A DNA stretch of 64,000 bases from Paractinoplanes tereljensis (lineage in GTDB: Bacteria > Actinomycetota > Actinomycetes > Mycobacteriales > Micromonosporaceae): positions 1 to 64,000 of the forward strand of contig NZ_BOMY01000046.1 of NCBI RefSeq assembly GCF_016862435.1. Reading direction: 5' to 3'. The notes beneath the pieces are model-generated. The model was not told the DNA's origin, searched no databases, and saw only the letters and a program-made list of their open reading frames with translations. Below, piece after piece: positions 34,616-41,427 of the stretch. A program made the position numbers and the translations under genes. Position 1 is the stretch's first letter. Each line of letters starts with the position of its first letter.

Positions 34616-35215
34616 CGCGGTGATCGAGACGCCCATCTCGATCAGGAGCTTCCGCAGCAGCGGAAGGGAAAGCCCGATCACGTTGCCCGGGTCGCCCTCG
34701 ATCCGCTCGACGAAGGCACCGCCGCGCCCGTCGAGAGTGAACGATCCGGCCACGTTGAGCGGCTCGTCGGTGGCGACGTAGGCCGCGATCTCCTCGTCGG
34801 TGACATCGGCGAAGTGCACCACGGTCGTGCCCACGCCCTCGGCCTGCTTGCCGCTGACCAGGCCGGTCAGGTGGTGGCCGGTGTGCAGCACGCCCGAGCG
34901 GCCGCGCATCATCGTCCACCGCTTGGCCGCCTCGGCGGCGTTGGCCGGCTTGCCGAAGATCTCGCCCTCGAAGGCCAGCACCGAGTCGCAGCCGAGCACC
35001 AGGATGCCCGGGTCGGCCGGTAGGTCGGCCGCGATGGCACGGGCCTTCATCCGGGCCAGGGCGAGGGACAACGTGTAGGCGTCCTCGGCTTCCACGGTGG
35101 ACTCGTCCACGCCACTGACCTTGATCTCGGCGTCGATGCCGGCGGCTAGCAGCAGGGCTCGCCGAGCCGGGCTGGCCGACGCGAGGACCAGCCGATACAC
35201 GATGTCGTTCTGCAC
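34601..35215 (-). CDS. maf: Maf/Ham1-like nucleotide pyrophosphatase
   Basis: Length is 204 aa from GTG 35215. Maf family motif LASASPARRALL at residues 10-21, conserved EAAKRWTMMRGRSG, and LPLLRKLLIEMG near the C-terminus. Hydrolyses non-canonical nucleotides (for example dTTP/UTP/modified bases) to monophosphates, and has been linked to septum formation. The start has no Shine-Dalgarno but a -10 box at leaderless distance. The last codons and stop form the loop and one arm of a hairpin. Confidence 0.93.
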   Translation of the reverse strand: MQNDIVYRLVLASASPARRALLLAAGIDAEIKVSGVDESTVEAEDAYTLSLALARMKARAIAADLPADPGILVLGCDSVLAFEGEIFGKPANAAEAAKRWTMMRGRSGVLHTGHHLTGLVSGKQAEGVGTTVVHFADVTDEEIAAYVATDEPLNVAGSFTLDGRGGAFVERIEGDPGNVIGLSLPLLRKLLIEMGVSITALWRA

Positions 35216-35222
35216 GCCACCG

Positions 35223-35228
35223 AGGTTA
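35223..35228 (-). promoter_or_regulatory. leaderless -10 box of maf
   Basis: On the minus strand TAACCT lies 7 nt before GTG 35215. Confidence 0.55.
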
Positions 35229-35285
35229 CTTGCCGTTTCGGCGCCGACGGAGCAGTTCCGCCCCCACGGCGTTTCCCGGAGCGCC

Positions 35286-35291
35286 TACCAT
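35286..35291 (+). promoter_or_regulatory. leaderless -10 box of the type VII-like operon
   Basis: TACCAT with 7 nt before GTG 35299, heading the five-gene plus-strand operon. Confidence 0.5.
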
Positions 35292-35298
35292 TTCCGCC

Positions 35299-35928
35299 GT
35301 GGCCGACTTCGATGAGTTCCGGATCAGGGACACCCGCAGGTTCATCGAGAACCTGGAGGACACGCTGGCCTACACGCCGGCCGGGCAACCGGTCCCCGGT
35401 CTGGACGCGATCGAGGGCGCGGACGCCTCCGGCACGGTGTATTGCCTGGTCCGATTGGACGGTCGGCCGGCCCGGATCAGCATCACCGACGGCTGGTGGG
35501 AGGCGGTCGGGCCGGAAGCGATCGCCGGGGCGGTGCTCCAGGCCTACCGGTTCGCCCAGCAGAAAACGGTGTTCGCCCGGATGGTGCTGCGCCGGCACGG
35601 CCGCACGCACGAGTCGCCGCCGAACCTCGAGCCGGAAGTTCCCACCGGCGCCGACGACCTCGACACGATGCGCCGCCGGATCGACCAGGCCGGTGCCGAC
35701 ATCGCCGCCGCGATGCGGCTCTTCGAGGTGGTCAACGACCCATCGCCACGCGTGGTCAGCGGCCCGCGAGGAATCTTCACGCTCACCGTGCGGGGCACGG
35801 TCATCGAGAGCGCCCAGGTCAACGTGTTCGGTCTGCGCCCCGAGGACGCGACCGACCTGGCCGACGACGCCCGGGAGGCGTTGCTCTCCGTGCGGCCCAG
35901 CTACGCCCACCATCCCGCGGAGGCATGA
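35299..35928 (+). CDS. hypothetical protein, first gene of a type VII secretion-like operon (YbaB-like fold suspected)
   Basis: Length is 209 aa from GTG 35299. The N-terminal half (FRIRDTRRFIENLEDTLAYT, then VRLDGRPARISITDGWW) may form a small beta domain. The second half (DTMRRRIDQAGADIAAAMRL, then TLTVRGTVIESAQVNVFGLR) recalls the YbaB/EbfC fold seen near actinobacterial WXG genes. No signal peptide. It overlaps the next gene by one nt (TGATG). Role unknown; an adaptor for the WXG proteins is plausible. Confidence 0.7.
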   Translation: MADFDEFRIRDTRRFIENLEDTLAYTPAGQPVPGLDAIEGADASGTVYCLVRLDGRPARISITDGWWEAVGPEAIAGAVLQAYRFAQQKTVFARMVLRRHGRTHESPPNLEPEVPTGADDLDTMRRRIDQAGADIAAAMRLFEVVNDPSPRVVSGPRGIFTLTVRGTVIESAQVNVFGLRPEDATDLADDAREALLSVRPSYAHHPAEA

Positions 35929-36299
35929 TGCCCGATTACAACTGGTACTCCGACAAGAACGTCCAGGTCGCCTCGGACGGTCTGCGTGAGGCCGCCAAGA
36001 ACTGGCACGACCTGGCCGACCGGATGACCACCGTCTCGACCTCCGCCAACCAGCAGACCCTCGAGATGAGCGCCTTCACGGTCATCATCGACGGCCCGGT
36101 CGGCACCGCCACCGCCAGTGACCTCTACAACGCGTACCAGCAGGAGTTCCAGAAGCTGACCGGGCTCTTCAAGGAAGCGGCCATTCAGTTCGACGCGATG
36201 GGCACCGCCCTGAAGGAGAACGCCGACTGGTACGAGGACGCGGACGAGAACTCGGCACAAAGCTTCGACGGCATCGCCAAGGGCGACTGGCCCCACTAG
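35928..36299 (+). CDS. WXG100-like secreted protein with YxxxD motif
   Basis: Length is 123 aa from ATG 35928 with GGAGG four nt upstream (ATG 35925 is in the same frame). Two helices with a loop, begins MPDYNWYSDKNVQVASDGLR. The C-terminus has NADWYEDADENSAQSF, containing the YxxxD/E signal recognised by type VII secretion (Tyr followed by EDAD). It lacks a clear WxG turn, so it is ESAT-6-superfamily-like, not a canonical WXG100 protein. Candidate type VII substrate. Confidence 0.72.
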   Translation: MPDYNWYSDKNVQVASDGLREAAKNWHDLADRMTTVSTSANQQTLEMSAFTVIIDGPVGTATASDLYNAYQQEFQKLTGLFKEAAIQFDAMGTALKENADWYEDADENSAQSFDGIAKGDWPH

Positions 36300-36312
36300 A
36301 CGGGATCTTGTT

Positions 36313-37134
36313 ATGGCAGAGGGTGAATTCGCCCCCACGCTGCTGGGGACGTTCCGCAGCGCGATCGACACGCTCGAGACCGGCGTCCGCAACATCCGCG
36401 AGGCCTGGGACAAACTGACCAAGGCGGTCGAGGACTTCCTGCAGTCGATCCGCGACAAGCTCGAAGGCGACCACTGGTGGAACAAGGTCGCCGAGTGGTT
36501 CACCGATGAGATCGCCGACGCGCTCAAGGCCTTCCAGGACGCGATCGAGGTGGCCCGGCAGAAGGTCAGCGAGATCCTCACCAAGCTGGAGAAGACCCTC
36601 AACGGCTCGGTGCCGGTGCTGTCCCTCTTCCAGGTCGGCCTGGACTGGTCCGGCACGGTCAACCCGACCCTGAGCCAGATCAAGCCCGACGTGAAGCAGT
36701 CCGGCGGCATCGACACCTGGCACGGCCCCGCCCACGACACCTACCTGACCCGCGAGGGCGACCAGATCGACGCCGTCGGCCAGGCCGTCGACGAGGTCAA
36801 GGGCATCGCCGGCTGGCTCTCCGACGTGGCCAACGCGAACGTCCACTTCGTCACCGACCTGCTCACCCAGGTCGGCCAGATCGTCGAGAAAATCGTCGAG
36901 GTGACCGGCGACGTCGCGACGGCCGCGGCCACCGCCGACCCGCTGAGCGCCCAGGAGGCCGCCAACGACCTGTCGACGCTGCTCGGCCGCTTCGCCTCGA
37001 ACATCATCGACTTCCTGGCCAGCCTGGGTAACCGCCTGGCCGACGTGGTCAGCCTGATCAGCGAGGTGGCCAGCATCCACGGCGACGACAGCGCCTTCTC
37101 CGGCGGCCACTGGCCCGAGGCGGTGAATGCGTGA
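36313..37134 (+). CDS. WXG-domain type VII secretion substrate-like protein
   Basis: Length is 273 aa, 13 nt after the previous gene. Long amphipathic helices (SAIDTLETGVRNIREAWDKL) precede a second WXG-like half with the turn IDTWHGPAHDTYLTREGDQI (residues 135-154), a clear W-x-G. The C-terminal part is helical and hydrophilic with no cleavable signal. Overlaps the following lipoprotein gene by 4 nt (GTGA). Probably a secreted LXG/WXG-type effector or chaperone partner. Confidence 0.78.
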   Translation: MAEGEFAPTLLGTFRSAIDTLETGVRNIREAWDKLTKAVEDFLQSIRDKLEGDHWWNKVAEWFTDEIADALKAFQDAIEVARQKVSEILTKLEKTLNGSVPVLSLFQVGLDWSGTVNPTLSQIKPDVKQSGGIDTWHGPAHDTYLTREGDQIDAVGQAVDEVKGIAGWLSDVANANVHFVTDLLTQVGQIVEKIVEVTGDVATAAATADPLSAQEAANDLSTLLGRFASNIIDFLASLGNRLADVVSLISEVASIHGDDSAFSGGHWPEAVNA

Positions 37135-37700
37135 GGCTCGTTCTGGCCGGGATGGCCACTGTTCTTACCCTGGCGGCCTGCTCCAGCCCCGACGTCCCGG
37201 ACGTCGACACCGGCCTGCCGTCCTCCACCGTCAGCCTGCCGGCCTCGACGAAATCAGCCCGCCCGGTCCCGCCCCCCGCCCACAAGTGGAAGACGGACGG
37301 CCTGACCTGCCCCAGCCTGACCGCCGCTGACGTCGGCCTGACCGGCGCCGGCAAGGTCACCGACCAGACCAACCCCCAGACGGTCGGCAGCAGCATCGAC
37401 TGCGCCTGGGGCACCACGGCCACCCTGCACCTCGACACGGCCACTACCCAGGCGGCGGCCGACGCCCAGTGGCAGATCCTCAGCGGCGCCCTCAGCGAGG
37501 AACTCAGCGGGGTAGGCGAGCAGGCCTTCATCTCCACCGACACGGGCTCGGACGAGATTCAGGTGGTGGTCCGCTCCGGCAACGCCAACCTGGACATCCG
37601 CCTGACCGCGAAGAAGGACGACGAGGCCGGCGCGAAGGCCCTGCGGGACGCCGCCCCCGCGATAGCCACCGACATGCTCAAGGGCTTGGTACCGGCGTGA
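37131..37700 (+). CDS. lipoprotein of the WXG operon (DUF3558-like)
   Basis: Length is 189 aa from GTG 37131. A signal peptide ends in lipobox LTLAAC (Cys near residue 20). The mature region is a small alpha/beta domain (SLTAADVGLTGAGKVTDQTN, then IDCAWGTTATLHLDT) reminiscent of DUF3558/LpqN-like lipoproteins that accompany type VII genes. GTGA overlaps both preceding and following genes. Confidence 0.78.
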   Translation: MRLVLAGMATVLTLAACSSPDVPDVDTGLPSSTVSLPASTKSARPVPPPAHKWKTDGLTCPSLTAADVGLTGAGKVTDQTNPQTVGSSIDCAWGTTATLHLDTATTQAAADAQWQILSGALSEELSGVGEQAFISTDTGSDEIQVVVRSGNANLDIRLTAKKDDEAGAKALRDAAPAIATDMLKGLVPA

Positions 37701-37969
37701 CCCTCCCACGCCCACCCCGCCGGGTGATAGCCGACGACGTCCTGTCCGGCCGGGTGAACATCGACGCGTACCCGTTCCGCTACATGTACCTGTCCATCCC
37801 GACCCCGATCCGCCCCGGCTCCGGCCGAACCGAGTTCGACGCCCGGGTGGACGTGGTGCTGTCCGCGGTGGAGCTCTTGGAAACCCGAGGCTGGGAACTG
37901 GTAAACCTGGACGAGTTGGGCCAGATAGCTTTCATGCGCCGGGTCAGAAGTTACGGCGCCGCCGAATAA
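37697..37969 (+). CDS. small hypothetical protein, DUF4177-like
   Basis: Length is 90 aa from GTG 37697 (GTGA overlap with the lipoprotein stop). Contains LLETRGWELVNLDELGQIAF, a GWELV pattern like the DUF4177 family. Last gene of the plus-strand operon; its end overlaps the convergent mycosin gene by 26 nt. Function unknown. Confidence 0.62.
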   Translation: MTLPRPPRRVIADDVLSGRVNIDAYPFRYMYLSIPTPIRPGSGRTEFDARVDVVLSAVELLETRGWELVNLDELGQIAFMRRVRSYGAAE

Positions 37970-39089
37970 CCAACATCGCCACCAGCCCACCGGCCACCAC
38001 CAGCCCAGCAAGCACGCCGAGCACAAGCGGCGTGCTGCTGGAGGCGGGTTCCGGCTCAGCCTCAGCCTGCGCGGACGGGGTTGTGGCGGCCGGCGCGGCG
38101 ACGGTGGTGGTGGCCGCGGCGCTGGGGGCAGCCGACGGGGTAGCGGCCTCAAGCGGTGGCACGTCAGCGGTAAGCGCCTTGAAGACGTTCAACCGACCGA
38201 ACCCGCACTCGCTGTCCCGCCCAGGCGCCCCGATGTCATCCGCGGTAGCGGTGAGCCGATTGATGACATCCTTGGCCGACAGTTCCGGAAACTTAGCCCG
38301 AACCAGAGCAGCCGCCCCCGAAACAATAGCCGTCGAGTCAGACGTCCCGGTGCCGAGGGAATAGCCGTCCTTTGGCACCGCAGAAATGATGTCGACGCCT
38401 GGCGCGCAGAGCTGGACCTTCGCATCCTTTACGGAGACCGAAGCATGTTTGCCGTCGCGTCCGGTCGCGCCGACTGCGACGACCCCATCGTTAGCGGCGG
38501 GGTAATTAATCAGAAAATCCCTCGGGGTGTTGCCGACGGAAGCGACGACGACAATGTTGTGCTCGATTGCCCGCCCGATGGCATCGTCCAGATCGAAATC
38601 GGGTCCGCCGCCCATGGAGATATTAATAACTGAGGCGCCGTTTTGGATTGCGAAATCAACACCCCGGGCAACGACCTCGCTATTTTTGGTCTCAGCCTTC
38701 TCGGCAACCCGAATAGGAAGGATCTTGGCGGCAGGCGCCAGCCCCTGTATCCCACTGCTGCCTCTGCCGTGACCGGCGATCAGGGCGGCCATGCGGGTTC
38801 CGTGCCCCTGACGGTCAGTCTGGCCGTCGCCAGCGCGCGCCGAGGACTCGTCGTCTCCCTTTAGGAGGTTGTTGCGCAGATCCGGATGGGGGTAGGTTCC
38901 CGTGTCGATCACAGCGACGGTAACGCCGGCGCCCGTGGTGATTGAATGGGCCTGTAAGGCGTTTACCGAACGCAGATACCATTCTTGCTTGTCGCGAATG
39001 GTATCTGCGTAGGCGGGATTTGTGGGAAGCGAGACCGCCACGACCAGGGCAACCCCTGCGACCGCACTCGCCCTGCGAAGAACTCTCAA
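37944..39089 (-). CDS. mycP: type VII secretion-associated serine protease mycosin (subtilisin S8)
   Basis: Length is 381 aa from a TTG at 39089 overlapping the PPE-like stop (TTGA), which gives a good signal peptide (RVLRRASAVAGVALVVAVSL, ending NPAYA). Catalytic triad in the subtilisin order: Asp in VIDTGTYPHPDL, His in GHGTRMAALIAGHG, Ser in GTSDSTAIVSGAAAL. A Pro/Ala linker and C-terminal transmembrane helix (LVLGVLAGLVVAGGLVAML) anchor it outside the cell, the mycosin topology. AT-rich relative to its neighbours (about 50 percent GC at 38641-38700). Confidence 0.93.
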   Translation of the reverse strand: MRVLRRASAVAGVALVVAVSLPTNPAYADTIRDKQEWYLRSVNALQAHSITTGAGVTVAVIDTGTYPHPDLRNNLLKGDDESSARAGDGQTDRQGHGTRMAALIAGHGRGSSGIQGLAPAAKILPIRVAEKAETKNSEVVARGVDFAIQNGASVINISMGGGPDFDLDDAIGRAIEHNIVVVASVGNTPRDFLINYPAANDGVVAVGATGRDGKHASVSVKDAKVQLCAPGVDIISAVPKDGYSLGTGTSDSTAIVSGAAALVRAKFPELSAKDVINRLTATADDIGAPGRDSECGFGRLNVFKALTADVPPLEAATPSAAPSAAATTTVAAPAATTPSAQAEAEPEPASSSTPLVLGVLAGLVVAGGLVAMLVIRRRRNF

Positions 39090-40558
39090 TGGAACCCGAT
39101 CGCCGGTCCTGGATCGATACGTTGTTCCGGCGCCGGGAGAACGATGGGGTCGACGCCTTCGGCGGTCTCCCACGGATTGTCCGGATCCCAACGGGCCTCG
39201 TTGGCTTCGTCGCTAGAACTGGATTTGCGTCCAGAGCCTTGCCCGTAGGGGCTCATAGGATGTTCGCCGACGACTGACGTGCCGCCTAGCCCGCGTGCGG
39301 CCCCCGATGCGCCGCCGAGACCACGTGTAGGTCCTGACGCGCCGCCGAGCCCACGGGTGGCACCTGATGCGCTGCCGAGTCCGCGCCCGGCACCCGTTGC
39401 GCCATGGCCTTCGCCGATGACGCCACCAACCGGGTTGATGCGCTGCGTGCCCGCACGTCCATTGCCCGGTTGGCCGAGACCAACGCCGGGCGTCCCACCG
39501 ATGACCCCACCTGCAGGCATTGCGCGAATGCCTTCCGGCAGGGTGCCCGGCCGCATCAGGCCCTCGCGAGGTAGCCCGCCGCTGCGGCTGGTCCCAACCG
39601 GACTGGTAGGCAACGAGGTGCCGCCGCCCGGCAGGAATGGGCGGGTAGGCGAAACAAGGCCAGGACTGCTGATCGGCCCGGCCCCGGTCGGAAGGCTAGG
39701 TGAAATCGGGCTCAGGCCGGGCGATGGCGTCGGCGTCGGAAGTTGTGTGCCGCCGAGAACCAGGCCGGGCTGCTGTGTGCCGATCCCTGGGTGCGAAACT
39801 GCTGGTGGAGTGGTGGTAACCGGCGACGTCGGGAACGTTACCGCCGGTCGCGTCGAACCTGTCGACGTGGTGGTATCGCCGAAAGTTGGAACAATGGGAG
39901 GGATCGGCGGGGCCACAAAGGTAGAGCCGTCTACCGGTTTGCTGCCCTCCTCGCGTACCTCCAGCGGTTTGAAATCCGGCGGTTTTACCAGTTTTACCTG
40001 GGCCTGGGCCAGGTCTGAGCTGACTCCGCTCAGCATCGCGGCGGCCTGCATTCGCAGTTCCTCCTGGCGGCCCGCTGCCACCGGGGGCTGCAAGCCGCCG
40101 CTCGGGCTGGGGCTCGGCGTCGGAGTCGGGCTGGACTTGGCCTGTTCCTGCTGCGCGGTGAAGTCGGCGAGGAGGGACTCGTTGCTCTTGTACTCCTGGT
40201 AGAGCTTCTCCATCTTGACCTGGGCCTGATAAATCGACCCCGTTGCCCGGGAGACCGCGTCGTAGTTTTCGAGCGCTGCCTCGTACGTCGCCTTCAAGTT
40301 GTCGATCATCACGTTGAGCCGGGTGATGTACTCGTCGGCGGCCTTGCTCTTGGCCGGCGACCACGCCGTAGCCAGGTTGTCCCGGTAGTTCTCGACCTGC
40401 CAGCGGTGTTCGCTGATCAGCTCGGCCGATTTCTTCCAGCCGGTGACCAGGTTCCACTGCTTGTCGGTGTCGGGGTTCTGAATGAGCTCCTGCATCTTGT
40501 CGATGGTCATCAGGGCCCAGGGAGTTCCGCCGCCGCCTCCGCCCGGTGCTTCGAGCAT
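39086..40558 (-). CDS. PPE/WXG-like protein with long Pro/Gly-rich C-terminus
   Basis: Length is 490 aa. N-terminal 150 residues are two long helices of a WXG/PPE-type hairpin (LVTGWKKSAELISEHRWQV, AWSPAKSKAADEYITRLNVM). It continues as a Pro/Thr/Gly-rich disordered tail with SPTPTPSPSPSG and PPIPPIVPTFGDTTT. Four 10-residue repeats of the type RGLGGASGAT, encoded by a 4x30-bp tandem array, sit near the C-terminus (39281-39400). No signal peptide. It overlaps the downstream mycosin start by 4 nt and the upstream WXG-like gene by 1 nt. Likely a secreted type VII substrate processed by the mycosin (inference from the operon). Confidence 0.75.
   Translation of the reverse strand: MLEAPGGGGGGTPWALMTIDKMQELIQNPDTDKQWNLVTGWKKSAELISEHRWQVENYRDNLATAWSPAKSKAADEYITRLNVMIDNLKATYEAALENYDAVSRATGSIYQAQVKMEKLYQEYKSNESLLADFTAQQEQAKSSPTPTPSPSPSGGLQPPVAAGRQEELRMQAAAMLSGVSSDLAQAQVKLVKPPDFKPLEVREEGSKPVDGSTFVAPPIPPIVPTFGDTTTSTGSTRPAVTFPTSPVTTTPPAVSHPGIGTQQPGLVLGGTQLPTPTPSPGLSPISPSLPTGAGPISSPGLVSPTRPFLPGGGTSLPTSPVGTSRSGGLPREGLMRPGTLPEGIRAMPAGGVIGGTPGVGLGQPGNGRAGTQRINPVGGVIGEGHGATGAGRGLGSASGATRGLGGASGPTRGLGGASGAARGLGGTSVVGEHPMSPYGQGSGRKSSSSDEANEARWDPDNPWETAEGVDPIVLPAPEQRIDPGPAIGFH
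39281..39400 (-). repeat. 4 x 30-bp tandem repeat in the PPE-like gene
   Basis: Units start at 39281, 39311, 39341 and 39371, each beginning GCCGCCGAG or near variants on the plus strand. Encodes RGLGGASG-type units. Substitutions between units favour keeping the amino acids. Confidence 0.85.
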
Positions 40559-40989
40559 CAGCCGTTCCCCTCGTTGGCCGAGGTGCCGTCGAGCGACGCG
40601 ACGTTGTTGAAGGCCTTGTCCACGTCGGTGACCTTGGCGTGGGAGAAGGCGTCGGAGCCGCTGTACTTCTTGCCGATGTCCTTGGCGACCAGGGCGAAGT
40701 CTTGTGTCCCGTTCGCGTAGTTGTACACGTTTTGGTGGGCCACATCGGCGACATCGCGGTGCGCGGACAGGAACGTGAACAGCTCGACGAACTCGCCCGG
40801 CGGATCAGGGAGTCGGGTCGCCATGGCGTCGGTGACCGTGGCGAGGTGTGGGGCGTAGTCGTCCTGCACGGTTGCGGACAGCTTGCTGGCGAACTGTTCC
40901 ATCGCCTGGATGTCAGCTTCGATGGAGCTGAAGTCCGTGTAGCCGTAGTCGCGTAGCCAAGCGGGCCCGCGATCCTCCTCAGGAATCAT
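40558..40989 (-). CDS. WXG-like hypothetical protein of the type VII locus
   Basis: Length is 143 aa from ATG 40989 with GGGGGAGG nine nt upstream. Helical; IEADIQAMEQFASKLSATVQ and EFVELFTFLSAHRDVADVAH suggest the helical hairpin of the WXG superfamily, without the W-x-G turn. Its TGATG overlaps the PPE-like gene, so the two are co-translated, forming a three-gene minus-strand unit with mycosin. Function is inferred from context. Confidence 0.7.
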   Translation of the reverse strand: MIPEEDRGPAWLRDYGYTDFSSIEADIQAMEQFASKLSATVQDDYAPHLATVTDAMATRLPDPPGEFVELFTFLSAHRDVADVAHQNVYNYANGTQDFALVAKDIGKKYSGSDAFSHAKVTDVDKAFNNVASLDGTSANEGNG

Positions 40990-41128
40990 GACTGACGCCT
41001 CCCCCGATGAAGCTGTCGAACCCCGGCGCGAACCGGCGAAGCATCAATGAGAGTAGTCCGCTACCGCCAGTTCCGGGGGGCTCACACTACCGCCTGTGGA
41101 CAGTCGGAATCGATCGACCGGGCGTGAT

Positions 41129-41326
41129 CTACCTGGGGCGGGCCGAGTCGCGCCAGCTGGATGCGGAGGGAGACGGACGGGCTGAGCGTGCCCACGACGA
41201 CACGCCCGGGCGGGAAACGGGGGCATTCACCGAGGTGGATCGGGCTGCGAGCACGGTGACCAGCGCGGCCAGCTCAAGATCGGTGGGGGTGCCTCGAACT
41301 ACGCTGACCAGCGGTTCTTTGTCCAT
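41129..41326 (-). CDS. accE: acyl-CoA carboxylase epsilon subunit
   Basis: Length is 65 aa from ATG 41326 (MDKEPLVSVVRG). Small basic protein with VVRGTPTDLELAALVTVL, the motif of AccE/PccE regulatory subunits that bind the carboxyltransferase complex. The C-terminus is Ser/Arg-rich with WARSARPSP. Usually adjacent to the beta subunit gene; here accB is 5.2 kb away and accA 8.3 kb away. Leaderless -10 at 41333-41338. Confidence 0.85.
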   Translation of the reverse strand: MDKEPLVSVVRGTPTDLELAALVTVLAARSTSVNAPVSRPGVSSWARSARPSPSASSWRDSARPR

Positions 41327-41332
41327 CGATCG

Positions 41333-41338
41333 AGCGTA
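41333..41338 (-). promoter_or_regulatory. leaderless -10 box of accE
   Basis: On the minus strand TACGCT lies 6 nt before ATG 41326; back-to-back with the kinase promoter 76 nt away. Confidence 0.6.
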
Positions 41339-41414
41339 CGACGTCAGGAGGGATATCCGGTGACACGCGTCCCACACTCGGCTGATCGATTCGCTGTCGC
41401 TGGACATGACCGGG

Positions 41415-41420
41415 TATTTT
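41415..41420 (+). promoter_or_regulatory. leaderless -10 box of the large kinase gene
   Basis: TATTTT with 7 nt before ATG 41428. The intervening bases are pyrimidine-rich, the opposite of a Shine-Dalgarno. Confidence 0.55.
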
Positions 41421-41427
41421 CCTCCTG

